A stretch of 64,000 bases of DNA, taken from assembly GCA_946811695.1 (NCBI GenBank), contig OX328125.1, positions 53,995,759 to 54,059,758 of the forward strand. The letters are read 5' to 3'. The notes under the pieces are model-generated. The model was not told the origin of the DNA, ran no database searches, and saw nothing but the letters and a program-made list of their open reading frames with translations. Both the position numbers and the translations under genes were made by a program. Positions 1 to 11,462 of this stretch are shown piece after piece (position 1 is the first letter of the stretch; the number at the start of each line of letters is the position of its first letter). This DNA comes from Gonocerus acuteangulatus. Lineage: Eukaryota; Arthropoda; Insecta; Hemiptera; Coreidae.

Positions 1-689
1 CCCTCCGAGCACACCTACCAAAAAAATCACGTAAAATCAGTAATGTCTCAACTATTATCCGTAAAAGTTTCATAGATGTGAGAAAGGTGCATCATACATT
101 AAATTACAAAAACCCTATATGGATAGCTAAACACTAAAAAACAGATGTATCGAAAATATCTCAAGTTACTCTTAGGACGTTTTTGTCATTTAAATATGAT
201 TGCTCAGTGCATAATCTGTATTATACAGATCGAAAAACTATTGTCGTATTGCAAGCCACTAAAATAATAAATACTAAAAATCTTCATTTTCTACAAAAGA
301 TAATTAACCTTAATCACTATTTTCTTCAATAGTTTTGGTATCACTTGTAACTTTGAATAAATGTTATAATATTTCCGCAAGTTTAATTTTTTTTTTATTA
401 GTAACGACCAAGTGATAAGAAATAAATTATCGAGGCTACCTGTGAACAGCAACCTATGGTCCTATTTCCATTGGCGTAATCACACGTGAATCTTTGTGTA
501 TCCTTTTAATTGTATTAAAAAAAAAAAAAATTTTTTTTGGTTTTTTCACAAAAGAAACATCCCATGTCTCTATTATATTCAAACAAGTACTACCAAAAAC
601 AAAACGAAGGTATTGCGTCACTCGGTAAACTGTAAAGAACGAATAATATGTAGTGAATGAATATGTAGCATTATGTAATCCGATATTTA

Positions 690-855
690 ATAATTGATCA
701 ACCAGATGTGTACGAATAATACATCTTTCTTATAGATGTATACAGATATTGCTTATAGATGTATATATGTAATATTGTAACTTATGTATATATGTAATAA
801 CTGTTTGGAGCAAACGCCTTGGATGCGCATGGATGCTCATAAATAAATATAATTT
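690..855 (+). mobile_element. LINE 3'-end fragment inside the long-TIR element
   Basis: The stretch rich in repeated TATAGATGTATA words, followed by a GCCTTGG...GCTCATAAATAAATA terminus, resembles the 3' end of the LINE at 49433-51910, which ends GCCTTAG...GCTCATAAATAAATA. It is taken as a 5'-truncated LINE insertion in the element at 1-1520. The match is by eye and the upstream edge is approximate. Confidence 0.45.
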
Positions 856-867
856 TTTTATTTAAAT

Positions 868-935
868 TTTAACGTCCATTTATTATTAACTAGGAATTTT
901 AGGAAGGGTTATCTAGAGGTTACCATCCTTTTCTA
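868..935 (-). mobile_element. LINE-like 3'-end fragment, same family as 9655-9745
   Basis: On the minus strand this reads GGATGGTAACCTCTAGATAA, then AATAAATGGACGTTAAAATT, closely matching the plus strand at about 9660-9735. Both copies end in a TTTAAA/TAAAT-rich tail, which suggests a retroposed 3' end. No coding part is visible. Confidence 0.45.
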
Positions 936-1129
936 GCCAGGATAGGGGCTATAAGAAAATATAAGAAAAAAAGTTAAAAAAACAAAAAAAATTGTATTTA
1001 ATGAAACATTCGATATTTCTTGCTGTGGAAGTGGCGATAACGAACTTCAATCCTTAATATGTTGCTATTTACTTGTAAGTATTCATCATGAATATCGTTT
1101 TTATTGCCGTCTCATACATCAGCGAGGTT

Positions 1130-1175
1130 GTTGGTAATATTTGTTAACATTTGTACATGTTAACAAATATTACCA
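1130..1175. repeat. 20-bp inverted repeat at the inner edge of the right arm
   Basis: Bases 1130-1149 and 1156-1175 are exact reverse complements (TTGGTAATATTTGTTAACAT) around a 6-base loop. It sits at the inner edge of the right long TIR arm and could form a hairpin. Confidence 0.7.
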
Positions 1176-1520
1176 AAACTTTTGAAGAAAATAGTGATTA
1201 GGATTAGTTATCTTTGGTAGAAAATGAAGATTTTTAGTATTTATTATTTTAGTGGCTTGCAATATGACAATAGTTTTTTCGATCTGTATAATACAGATTA
1301 TGCACTGAGCAATGTGAGGGTTCATATTTAAATAACAAAAACGCCCTAAGAGTAACTTGAGATATTTTCGATACATCTGGTTTTTAGTGTATAGCTATCG
1401 ATAGACGGTTTTTGTAATTTAATGTATGATGCACCTTTCACACATCTATGAAACTTTTACGGATAATAGTTGAGACATTACTGATTTTACGTGATTTTTT
1501 TGGTAGGTGTGCTCGGAGGG

Positions 1521-2910
1521 GTAGTTAGGGAAAACCTCCCTTCAAATCTTCACAGTTTTTTTTCTTATCTTATAAGTGGTCCAAAAATTATGAAAAAAAT
1601 ACGCAAGATACACCTTATCAATTGCTTCAATTCACATTATTTTCATTTTATTATCTAGTATAGTTTCATAGAAAAACGACTCTGAAGTTTGGGGTTTCAA
1701 CCCGTATTCCCTCAAAACGAGTACAGTTAGAGGTTTGATAATTGACGAAAAATTATTTCTAGGAACTAGAAATAAAATGAATACATCAAAGTCAAGAAAG
1801 ACGCCAGTGCAGATTTCACATGGAAACACGGTGAGACCCTTTAATAAGATATACCCAAGCCAAACGACAATAAGAATAACATTAAAGAGAAGAATCCCAA
1901 AAGACGAAAGCTGGGACTTAACAAAATAACATAAAGTGAATTGGTCACAGCTCTGCTTCCTATAGGTAAGGTGTTATCAACAAAAATGAAAAAAAAAATC
2001 ACGGTCCTCCGACTAAAATTACTAAAGTAATAAATAAATATTTTTTTAACAAGAAGTGGTAGTAGTGGTTATTTCAAACTTTTAATACTTCATTGAATTT
2101 CTGGAATTCAGGAAAGGTTTCTACCAGTTTTATTCATTGAATGCATATTGGCAGTTTGAAAATGGAAGAATGCTCGCCAACGCGCGATTTTAGCGTTAAT
2201 CGTTGTAATTTGAAAAGCATACGTTAAACAACTCAAGCTATTTTGCTTTCTGACAGAACGATTTTCCTACCTTTTCTTTTTCTTTTTTTAGAAAACCTTA
2301 CTTAGAATTTTCCAAACTTTTGTTTTTCTGGTTAATGAAATAACACATTTTACAGTTAAACAAACGAAAATACCTAATAAACCCACACATTCAGAGAAAT
2401 AAAATGACTTCCGAAGTAATAGGCAATGTTTTTTCCAACTTCCATCGTTCTATCGAATTTCTCTTGAGTTTATGTATATAATTTATACGCTTTGATTTAG
2501 CTATCGTAGGAACAAGTTTAACATAACAAATATTACCAATTCAGAAAACGCGAACAAGCCCTAGACACCATATAACAAGTCTCGGGAGGCCTAGAAAGTT
2601 ATGAACTCATGTAACACCCTGGATTTCTTCCGGCAGTTTTCCAAATTTACAACATGTTTGTTTACATTTTACCTTCTGTAAACCTCACAATAAGTGAAGT
2701 CAATAGCCAAACCGAAGCAAATCCAAAATTTAATGATTTATATTAATCGAAAGTCATCATAATTCAATAAGCCTTACTACGATTGATTTAAGATCTGTCA
2801 TTGATCCAGAATTTTATAATTTCCACGGTCTTTCTAGCTGAAAAAAGTCGCTTAAGAGAAAAAAAAAATGAAAAATGTCTTCCAATCATTATTAATTTTA
2901 CCTCAGTTAT
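1521..2910. other. AT-rich DNA, nothing recognised
   Basis: I see no gene, RNA gene or clear repeat here. Short frames around 1632-1929 overlap on opposite strands and look like noise. Confidence 0.5.
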
Positions 2911-2911
2911 G

Positions 2912-2913
<2 letters not shown>

Positions 2914-2997
<84 letters not shown>
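2914..2997. repeat. Compound (CA)n(TA)n microsatellite
   Basis: About 18 CA units are followed without a break by about 23 TA units. Open frames translating to HTHTH and YIYIY runs here are artefacts of the repeat. Confidence 0.95.
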
Positions 2998-2999
<2 letters not shown>

Positions 3000-3002
<3 letters not shown>

Positions 3003-3940
3003 TTCGTGAGTGTGCCCACCATATTTCTTTCTTCTGAGAAACTAGTTCCTTAACGAAAAATGAGGAGGGGAGTTACTGTACTCAAAAATTACACGTGCAA
3101 AAATTGATCTAAACACTATTATTATCTTAGCCAAACGGATCTCAGATTCGGATTCAGCGCGTAAGAATACATGTAGGTAAGTGTGTGGTCAAATGTACAG
3201 ACTAATTTATATTCTTTTTTTTTACACTATTTATATAAATAGTAGTACGTGTTGAAAACAATTAGCTTAATCAGTCCATTAACATCCCTACTGAGAAGGA
3301 GGAAATACGCTTAAAATAGAACAACTAAACAGATACCAATTCGGATTGAAATATTTATTGCCTAAAATGCATTATAAATATGTGTCGCAAAAAATCTAAG
3401 TTGCATTAGTGAATGCATTATCACTAATATAACTTTGATAAAAGTACTGAGGACAATACTGTCAGAATAAATTATACTATATTAAATTGAAGTGGACCCT
3501 GGAATATTCAATGGAAGCGCTGTTAAGAATTCAGATCACTTCTCACAAATACTTAAGTTATGTTTAACTGACGTCACCTTTTTAAATAAGAATCTAGTTA
3601 AATATAGATATTTTAAATCGACCCTGTATTTTTTAACAATAACTTCTGACCAATGAAATGAAGGCCATAGTGTGACATTAACCCTCCTACAAATAGGTGT
3701 CGAATACGACACTTTTCGTTTCCTTTCATGTACGGCGATTATCTGGGCATAGGTTGAGGGTTGTAACCGTGAATTACATCTAGACTGTAACTGAAAAATC
3801 AAGTCATGCAGCTTTATTCTTCCTCGTAATTTTCGCATGTCTGTGGCTAACTTAGTTTCAGTGTCGGATACGACACCGCCTTGTGGTAAACGTGACAACA
3901 ATTCATCGTGTATGTAAACCTCGCCATGGCTATTTACCGT
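3000..3940. other. AT-rich DNA, nothing recognised
   Basis: A 121-codon minus frame at 3536-3901 has no feature I recognise and no conserved motif. I would not call it a gene. Confidence 0.4.
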
Positions 3941-3944
3941 TGCT

Positions 3945-4169
3945 TTGCACGTTATTATGGTAAGCTATCGTTTGTCGGTTACCGATGAAGAAAGACTACA
4001 AGAACTGGCCCGGCTAGAGGCTGATGGAACAGATGAAGAAAGTCACCAAAGAGACGAAATGTATAGTGAAACCCAAGTCTTTTTGAAGACTTGCTTTCTT
4101 TTTACACCTTACATGCAAAGTATTTTAATAATGAAATTTACCTATAACAGAGGAAGCCGCATGTGGTAA
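3945..4169 (+). pseudogene. Possible piggyBac-like N-terminal scrap
   Basis: A 74-codon frame contains LSVTDEERLQELARLEADG followed by acidic residues (DEES). A short leucine-rich acidic segment led by a TDEE motif is common near the N terminus of piggyBac-type transposases. The frame then runs into unrelated hydrophobic residues and stops. Another possible piggyBac scrap lies 3.7 kb downstream (7817-8089). No catalytic region connects them and no TTAA-flanked ends were found, so this is a weak inference; it could simply be a chance frame. Confidence 0.2.
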
Positions 4170-4883
4170 CGTGTTTGCCGCCATTTAATCTGCGATAAAG
4201 GACTTCAGTCCTCCAGTAATAAACTTCAAATGTGAGTATGTTATTACTTGTGTGTGGCTATAAGTATTTGTATGTTATTGTTTGAAAAATATTTGAAATG
4301 AAGTGCCCCCCCCCGTTAATGAACAAGTACCGTATTTTTATTGAAATTACTAAACCATTTTTACATAAGTTATAATTGGTTAGGCAAAGTTGCGAACCCG
4401 AATAAGAAACAAAAAAAAAAATTTTAAATAAAAATATATTATACATGATGGAATCGGTGTCACCACCATCTGGTGGCTAAAAAATGAACTTCATAGATTT
4501 AGTCCATACACGTTTGTACACTGATGGAGAGATATGTATTAAAGGAGTCCGTTCGAAGTCATTACTCAGAATTAGTGATTCTGGCATTTTGTCACTTCTG
4601 GAGCAAACGATATCATATGGTCAAAATGTATTGTAGGAAGAAAGAAATCCATTCAGTAAAGCACATCGTGGAACAAACCTGTCGAGAGTTCATTTATCAC
4701 ATTAATTGGACGCCTTTAAACGGAAAGGAACCAAGCGCCATTTTTAACGAAATTGAGTTTTTGGTGCTATCTTGTAGAGAATTAGAGAATTTATATAGTA
4801 ATAAAAAACTGGTTAAAATATAATGTTGTCATTAAAACAAGAAAACATACAAAAAAGTCCGTCACGCAGGAGCTGCATAAATA
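4170..4883. other. AT-rich DNA with one unrecognised 99-codon frame
   Basis: A plus frame at 4524-4823 (starting MERYVLKESV) is somewhat less AT-biased than its surroundings, but I recognise no family. No splice context or repeat boundary is evident. Confidence 0.3.
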
Positions 4884-5194
4884 AGCACGTTCCTCAGATT
4901 TTTTGTAGTGTAGACTACATTACTGAATAATTTGCTGTAAATAACCTATAAAAATAAAATAAAAACGTGAATAGTTCTGCTCATTTACATTTCTTATGAG
5001 AAGTGTTCAATTATTATATTTGTAAATAATTTGCTTCCAGAGTTATGTTTATACATGATACTGTACTACTTAATAAATACACAAAAACTTCATTTTCCGT
5101 CTTTTGACCTGACGCAGGAACAGGATACAGTCCCCCTAGTGGGAGATAGCACTCCTCGCGGCGGCTTTGGGCTGACCTAACCTACGTCTGGCGG
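4884..5194 (+). repeat. Dispersed repeat, copy 1
   Basis: About 300 bp is shared in the same orientation with 28392-28686. Landmarks in common are TTTGCTTCCAGAGTTATGTT, GCAGGAACAGGATACAGTCC, a GCGGCGGCTTTG block and the terminal CCTACGTCTGGCGG. No coding frame or target duplication was found, so the class is unknown. Confidence 0.7.
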
Positions 5195-5280
5195 ACCAAT
5201 GATCAGATCGTTGGTACGCCAACGCCAAAAAATCTATCTGATCAATGGATAAAATTCCAAGTTAACGGAAAAATCAATTT

Positions 5281-5333
5281 ATTAAAATTGGCTCTACATT
5301 TTTCGTATCATCAAATGCCTCTTTAGGAGGAAC
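5281..5333 (-). ncRNA. Degenerate hammerhead-like motif (minus)
   Basis: The minus strand reads CTCCTAAAGAGGC, a short stem, then GAAAAATGTAGAGC and an AATTTTAATAA tail. It parallels the plus-strand motif at 5391-5432 (GAAACATGTAGAGCTAATTT), so the two form an inverted pair. Core residues are lost (CUGA is not intact and GAAAC reads GAAAA), so it is presumably inactive. Confidence 0.35.
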
Positions 5334-5390
5334 GAAGGTGAACCTTCCGCTAGATTGGCCACGTCAATATGACTGTATCTTTTGGCTTTA

Positions 5391-5432
5391 GGTTCCTGAG
5401 GAGGAATCCGAGGATGCGAAACATGTAGAGCT
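5391..5432 (+). ncRNA. Hammerhead-ribozyme-like motif
   Basis: CTGAGGA (5396-5402) fits the hammerhead core CUGANGA, and GAAAC at 5418-5422 fits the second core strand. ACATGT after it is self-complementary, as stem III is in dimeric hammerheads, with A as the cleavage-site base. GGUUC before CUGA can pair with GAGCU after the cleavage site (five pairs, with wobbles) as stem I. Stem II is poor. Such motifs are known in Penelope-like elements and some small retroposons; I infer relatedness and not activity. Confidence 0.4.
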
Positions 5433-5460
5433 AATTTTAATGCATTAACTATTACGTTAA

Positions 5461-6315
5461 TTTGGAATTTTATTTCTTTGCATTCTGCCTACACCAGAAA
5501 AATTCTTGATATCTTGGTCACTACATTTATAGATTACGACTATTAAAAACATTACGAACAAGTTTGTTCTGCATTAGATCCGAGAATAAGAAACACTATT
5601 TGCCTTAGATCCACAGCAGAAAAGATTTACTTTCTATCAAGTAAATCCCTTTCCGTATAATTTTACAACAAATTGAGTATTCCGTGTACTCTAACCGCCC
5701 CGCGTGAAAGGAACTAAAAGGCGTATAAGGGATTCTAAGGCTGCCCTATAAAGGGAGGAGAATAGGGCCTCCACGCTTTCCCTCCAATCCTTTCCGAAGG
5801 ACCACCAGTCGGTAAACACCGAAAGGCAACCTCATCGGTAACCTACCTATACTACTAGGCTTCTTTCATTCGCTCCCTTTACTGGGGGAGGCGAAAATAC
5901 CAATGGCGCATTTCTGTTTACTCGCTGATGGCTTACAAACAGGCAAAGGTATCTAGGCAAGTAATTAATGATTTTTTCCCGCTGCAACGAATGCTGAGAT
6001 CAATTAAATCCTTCTATTATATTACGTTTTCACAAATTTGTCTGTAGAATTTTGTGCAAAACGCAGTCTCGTTCAAGCAGAAGTAATAACAGCTTGTTAG
6101 TATTCTTGTGATTTAGCAGCTTTTCTATGCAATAATATTGAATAAATCTTACTAAAGAGGAATTATACCCTCCCTTTAGTGAGGTCTTCTGAAAAAAAGT
6201 CGTTCACTCAGGAGCCACATAACTAAATTTCAGAAAAAAAGCAATATGAAAATGAACCAAATAACCACTTAATCAAACAAATAAAATTATAAAAATATTG
6301 GTAAAATTATATGTA
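5461..6315. other. No gene recognised
   Basis: There is a GC-richer patch at about 5690-5940 but no open frame or recognisable RNA. Confidence 0.4.
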
Positions 6316-6317
6316 GT

Positions 6318-6400
6318 GTCTCCCCGTGGTCCAGTGACTAACGCTGTAGATTTTTAGTCGACACATCCGAATCCCGCCATCGGATCAACTCCTACGGAGA
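6318..6400 (+). mobile_element. tRNA-headed SINE-like fragment (SINE-C)
   Basis: TGGTCCAGTGACTAACG fits a Pol III A box. It is followed 35 bp later by CATCCGAATCCCG, close to a B box (GGTTCGANNCC). The spacing is tRNA-like, but cloverleaf stems are poor, so this is a SINE head or pseudo-tRNA. The tail is not delimited and no second copy was found here. Confidence 0.4.
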
Positions 6401-6419
6401 GAGGGAAGAAACGTGCTAA

Positions 6420-7815
6420 ATTTAGTTCTAACTTTGTAACAGGTCAATTATGTTCAAAAAACATTATCTTTTTCATTTGAGACAATCTTGAAGTTTATAG
6501 TCGTATAGAAGGCCGTAGTCTGTTCTGCCTTTCCTTCGCTCATTAAATCTCTGTAAGCAGCTTTGAGTAGGTCCATGTCCTGGCAATACTTGAGTCAATC
6601 TACTGCTGTTAACTTTTAGTTTGTACTCTTATCAATAATTTCTATAAATGTAAAGTGATGACTGACTGCCTTTTATTGATTTTCTTCATTTGTCATTTCA
6701 TTACATATATTTTATAAACCGCAAAGCATTTCCATAACCAAGAATTGTCTAGCACCTTTATTCTGCTATGGTTTGATTGGGTGTGATTGATAAAATGGTT
6801 TTCATTCACACAAGACTGTTCTCAATAGGGCGCAATACTGTATTTCTCCACAGAAGAGAAAACAGTGGATTGAATGGATTTCATCACGACAAGACGATGT
6901 GTTACGGTTCGAATCAGTAGGTGGATTATATAAAGGTGAGAAATGTGTACGACATACCCTAACCACTATAGCCGTCCCACCTCATTGCTGCAACGCTTAA
7001 GCAACTAGCCCATTCGATTATTGGCTTAAACACTATGTTCCATTTGAACGTCAAAAAGGTGTGTCGTGTCTAATATTTACATGGTATCGGACACAGTTAT
7101 TGTTATTTTACGACGAAAATCATGAGGATGCGGTGTTTCTTTTGACTCAGATTAATAATATCCCTCTAATAATCACAATGTTTGTTACATTGCAGCAAAA
7201 CTAGGACTAAGTGTTACATCGGACACAAATTATTAATGGAATCGTAGTGAACGAATTTTTTATTTTTGTTACGTTATTAACAAGAAATAATGATAGAAAT
7301 GAAATTTGCAAGTAATAAAAGTGGACCCACTATTTTTAACTGGACTCCCCATCCCTAACAACTTATTCATAAGTAATTCCTATTATTTTGCAACAAAATT
7401 GACTATAATACTATCAAAAGCAGCTGAATTGGAATATGTATTTATTTTTCGGGTGGGGTATGTTTACCTGGGGATATTTCGAATTAAGAAATTATTTTTA
7501 CTTATTCATTAATAAAAAATATTTGTTTTATTTATTCCTTTTTACGGTCATCTAAAAATTGATAATATTATAAAGAAGAATGATTTAGTCAGGGTTCAGT
7601 CCTGATAGCAAAGAAAAGCCTCCACCAATTTGTGGAAATCGAATCAACAACCTTAGTAACAGCCACTTCTTAGCAGTCTATCGGAACTCTAACACAATAT
7701 ACAATAATAAAACGTTTTACAATTCTTTTAGTCGAATTTCCTCAGTTTAAACGGCTTCTTTGAGATGATTATCGACCAATAAATAATGTGATATACCCTT
7801 AAACACCACTGAAAC
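6420..7815. other. No gene recognised
   Basis: AT-rich DNA with only short unsupported frames (for example 7306-7512). Confidence 0.4.
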
Positions 7816-7816
7816 T

Positions 7817-8089
7817 AAGGATATTTTCACTAAACATTGTAAGAAGAATGAGCTAAATGTGAGAAATTCCAGAAGCAAACGACAGGAGAGAGGACCGTTA
7901 CTACTGGTGTATTATGTTGTGCCTTTCACCAATGCATTAGTCAACCACAACTATCTACACTTCCTTACTATTTACAGACAGGAATTGCCACAGTTGGAGG
8001 TGATTTCTAACTGCCGTATGCACATGAGCGAAATTCTGTACAATTTGTACGTGATGGGCGCTAGTGATCCCATTATATGTACGCTTTAA
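7817..8089 (+). pseudogene. Possible frameshifted piggyBac-like C-terminal scrap
   Basis: The open frame contains TNALVNHNYLHFLTIYRQ, then NCRMHMSEILYN. In an adjacent frame the same DNA reads DRYYWCIML just upstream. An aromatic WYW-type block followed by an N-A-x-x-L-Y helix and an FR-x-x-x-A-x-x-L segment is the usual layout near the C terminus of piggyBac transposases, so a decayed copy with a frameshift near 7910 is plausible. No DDD catalytic residues or ends were found. The alternative is chance similarity. Confidence 0.25.
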
Positions 8090-8490
8090 AGAAAAAGAAA
8101 ATTGTATGTGTTAAGGCTTATTCTACCTTACGCTAAGGGTTAAATTACAATTCAGTTTGACAGAATTATTTTCCGATGGTAGCCAGTACATTTTACAGTA
8201 GATTTTACAAAGAATGAAATATAAAGACATTTCGTGATGTTGATTTGTCCTTCATTGATCAAACAAAAATGTATTCTCTTGTGATGATAAGGCACGAAAC
8301 TGAAGAATGAGACAAATGTGCTTTTTTAATTTTAGTTTTTCACCGAATAAAAAACAAGTTTACGCAAAATAAACGTTAGCTTTGCATTTCATTTTCGTCT
8401 CATAGGCAACCCATCAATCACACAGTAACGGGAGAGTGTCCGACTCGCCGTAACTCCGTTAGCATTTCGCATAACTTTAAAGGCTTGTAA
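8090..8490. other. AT-rich DNA, nothing recognised
   Basis: No supported feature. Confidence 0.4.
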
Positions 8491-8750
8491 TGGGCGAGAA
8501 TAGTTCAGTGGTAGAGCACCCGACTAACATGCCGGAGGACCTAAACTCAAAACTCGAGCGCATTAAAGATTGTTCCAAGGCCCACCCAGCACTTAATTAA
8601 TTTATTAAAGGATACTCAAAAAGGGGGAAATCAAGTGGCCGCAGCATAATACAGATACACTATCTCCCTAGTGTGCCGCATGATCAAGAATCAGATATGT
8701 CTACAATATCAGTCACTCTGGGGCCTTGTGGCCTGTTACGGGCAATTTCC
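8491..8750 (+). mobile_element. SINE-A copy 1 (tRNA-derived)
   Basis: The copy starts GGGCGAGAATAGTTCAGTGG, with the A box as TAGTTCAGTGG and a degraded B box (CTCAAAACTCG). Its body shares several blocks with 11461-11790: TTAATTAATTTATTAA, the GGGGAAATCA block, CTAGTGTGCCG, AATCAGATA and TGTGGCCTGTTA. Homology to a second full copy makes this a real dispersed SINE and not a tRNA gene. Confidence 0.7.
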
Positions 8751-8754
8751 TTAG

Positions 8755-9440
8755 GACAGAAACGTTCTCAAACTTCACTTTTTCTGGGAGCTTACATTTA
8801 TAAGCTCTTTTTGACTGTTAAATAACTTCAAATACTTTTATAAAACCTTCAAGAATTTGGCCCTGAAATGGCCCGACATGACTAACTCGCTGGTATATAT
8901 TTCGCCATAATTGTGATGTTCTTACTTACGCATTCTACTTATTTATGGGTTTGTCTTTTTTAATATAAAAAATTTAGTGGAATCAGATAATTTTTAAAGA
9001 TATTACAGCCGCATAATTGATCTTAATTGCCAGGCCGAAGGAATTGGTCCTATCCAATTATATGATCAGGTGGAGCAATCCTTTTTGTCTCCTTTTATCG
9101 AGTTTACTCCCCCCCCCCCTCAATAGGGAAAAAACCCGCTTATCACGGCAAACCGTTGATACAAACCGATAGTGCCGACGAAATGCCTACCTTCGTCGGA
9201 GAACACGAAAATGCCGGTATTTCCAATTTCTTTTGTATGAATACCTAGTTAGATGAATAATGTATGAGAATCCTCTTCTGGTTTGGACTACGTCTAGACT
9301 ATCCGAACCCATATCAATCCTCCTACCGATATCTTTGCATGCATGAAAGGCAAGCGTGAGGGCCGGTCACGTCGATGAGGGCTCTGGGTGTCTATTGAGT
9401 GTTTAATTTCATTTAGAGTGCGTCAATTCGATGATAGTCT
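8755..9440. other. No gene recognised
   Basis: Ordinary AT-rich DNA with a short poly-C run near 9111. Confidence 0.4.
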
Positions 9441-9745
9441 GGTTTGTTTCAAAAAGTCGTGTGTGTGTTTTCTATATGTTGGCTCTCATCCCTAAGTAAG
9501 TCACTCAATATAATCCCCAAAATAACTTATACTTATAATAGATTGATTGGAAAACTAATGTTATATATGTTGAATTTTAACGATTTTTTTTTCAGCATTG
9601 TAAATAAGTTAAGTTTGTACTTTAATTAAAGTTTCTTGTTTAGTTTAACATTGTAAATAGTTAGGGTGGTAACCTATAGATAACCCGTCCTAAAATTCGT
9701 AGTTAATAATAAATGGACGTTAAAATTTAAATTAAATTAAATTAA
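9440..9745 (+). mobile_element. LINE-like 3' end
   Basis: The segment 9655-9735 matches the minus strand at 868-935 and runs into a TTTAAATTAAATTAAATTAA tail typical of a retroposed 3' end. The T-rich upstream part would be the 3' UTR. No conserved coding motif is visible, and the upstream boundary is a guess. Confidence 0.4.
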
Positions 9746-9924
9746 ATAGTTAAATTGTTAAGTTAATTATAAATATGAATTATAACCTTGCTTTAAAACT
9801 ATATCAGATTTAAAGCTCTATACTGTGTATGTAAAAGTATATTTACAGTCTTTTCATGTAAAACCATCTATGATGATCTATCAGCAATCAATGTAAAAAA
9901 TCATACCATATGTAAAGCTCATAT

Positions 9925-10120
9925 AAAAATCACGTGTCTATCTGTTTGTCTGTATGTATGTGTGTATGTTTGTCTGTTGGTTCCTTATACAAATCTACAC
10001 AGTTTGACAGATTTTGACCAAACTTGGCACACAGGTAGGTCTTGATACGAAAAATCTCCTAGGCTAGGTCAAAATAGTCTAATTTCAAAATTTGGTCAAA
10101 AGGTCAAAAGTTTTTTTTAA
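9925..10120 (+). repeat. TGTCTGT/TGTATGT-rich dispersed repeat segment
   Basis: A degenerate TGTATG/TGTCTG simple repeat leads into CAGTTTGACAGATTTTGACC, AAACTTGGCACACAGG and runs of GGTCAAAAGGTCAAAAG. From memory, segments of this style are dispersed in many arthropod genomes; only one copy occurs here. Confidence 0.4.
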
Positions 10121-11393
10121 AAAAAAATTGGCTACACTGAACCATTCAGATTCTGACGGCCATTTTGAATCGACAGCCATTTTGAATAATGTCTGAAATT
10201 TATTTGTTGATATTCTTGAAAATTAGAATAACTCGAACTCATTGATCGTTGTTTGAGGTATAATTCTATGGAGAATTTACTAAGGGATGCTTCCAGTAGC
10301 CAAAGCTTTACTTCCTTATCAACGGCTTGGAGAGCTGTAAATTGAATTTATTTTATGAAAATGTATTTTTTTGTAAAGGATAAAGCTGCTATTTTACAAT
10401 GCTTTCCAATGAACGTTTTCTAAACAACAAATGTTCCAACATAAACATGAAGTATTCAAATCAATAATTAGATTAAAATTGTTGTGAATGATTGAAGGAA
10501 AAATGTGAATAATATTCATAAAGAATTATTGTGAGAAATTCAACATTCAGAAAGTGAACAAATTAAAAGTTAATTTAAGAGCCGAGGAAAGGGCAGCGGT
10601 AAATGTCAACTAAAGTTGTGCCAACGACCCTCTGGGAGAAGAGCGAAGCCTTGTTAGGAGGCACTTCAGGGAAAAGTTATTTTTATAAGTCCAAGTAGAA
10701 ATATTTCGCCTGAAACTCTTAATTCTTCTGAGAAATGATAATAATTCCAGAAATTCTTTTCTCAGCTGGAGAAATATTCATACAAAAGAAATATTGTATT
10801 TTTTTGTGTGGGCTGGATGGTATACATATTTAATCATTTCCGTTCGTTGATTCCGTTGTAACAAGTACATTATTTCAAATGAAAATCATCTAATTAGGAA
10901 AATGAAAACTAAAGCTAAGACTATATAAGGATTAAAAAAATAAAAAAAATAAAAAGAAGAAGCATATTAACACTAAACACACAATTCTCTAGTGGGATTA
11001 GGAATCAACATACTAACTTACGAAGAACATAAGTATATTTACACAAACTAACAAAACTCAAAATTTAATTTGAATTCAGTATGTTTTTAATTGATTGTTC
11101 CCTCGTAGATGTCCATGACTTACTGATGTATTTGAGCTCATAAATAGACGTTGTATTACATCTTTGAAATATGAACATATTCAACATATTAAAAAACAAA
11201 ATGTAATGTAATGTTCATGAAAATATTTTGCAAAAATTTGCTTAAAAGATATTACTAGATACCCAAGAAATGATTTTTAATGCAAATTGACAAATACGTA
11301 GTTTTTTATCTGCAGTAACCCTGCATAAAGGCCATTTATTATTTCCTACATGTTTACATGACAATAAGTATAAGAAGCATTTTATACAGGTTT

Positions 11394-11395
<2 letters not shown>
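10121..11395. other. AT-rich DNA, nothing recognised
   Basis: No supported gene or repeat. Confidence 0.4.

Positions 11396-11460
<65 letters not shown>
11396..11460. repeat. (TA)n microsatellite abutting SINE-A copy 2
   Basis: About 32 TA units end immediately before the GGGGGCGAGG start of the SINE. Confidence 0.95.

Positions 11461-11462
<2 letters not shown>

Larger units (their letters stand above)
1..1520. mobile_element. DNA element with ~350-bp terminal inverted repeats
   Basis: Bases 1-340 reappear as the reverse complement at about 1171-1520. The first 80 bases match with one difference, and the match stays high (roughly 90% by eye) to the inner end. The termini read CCCTCCGAGC and GCTCGGAGGG. 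The central 830 bp has no transposase frame; it holds 3'-end fragments of two LINE families (about 690-855 on plus, 868-935 on minus). This is the layout of a non-autonomous foldback or long-TIR DNA transposon. The window begins exactly at the inverted repeat, so the true left end and target duplication cannot be seen and the superfamily is unassigned. Confidence 0.7.

Noticed and set aside
2801..3053. Open frames rich in HTHTH and YIYIY
   Set aside because: Translations of the (CA)n(TA)n array; the same artefact recurs at the other (TA)n tracts (15375, 23215, 26981, 43096).
8282..8310. Another hammerhead-like motif around GGCACGAAACTGAAG
   Set aside because: No CUGANGA strand and no stem II at the right spacing.
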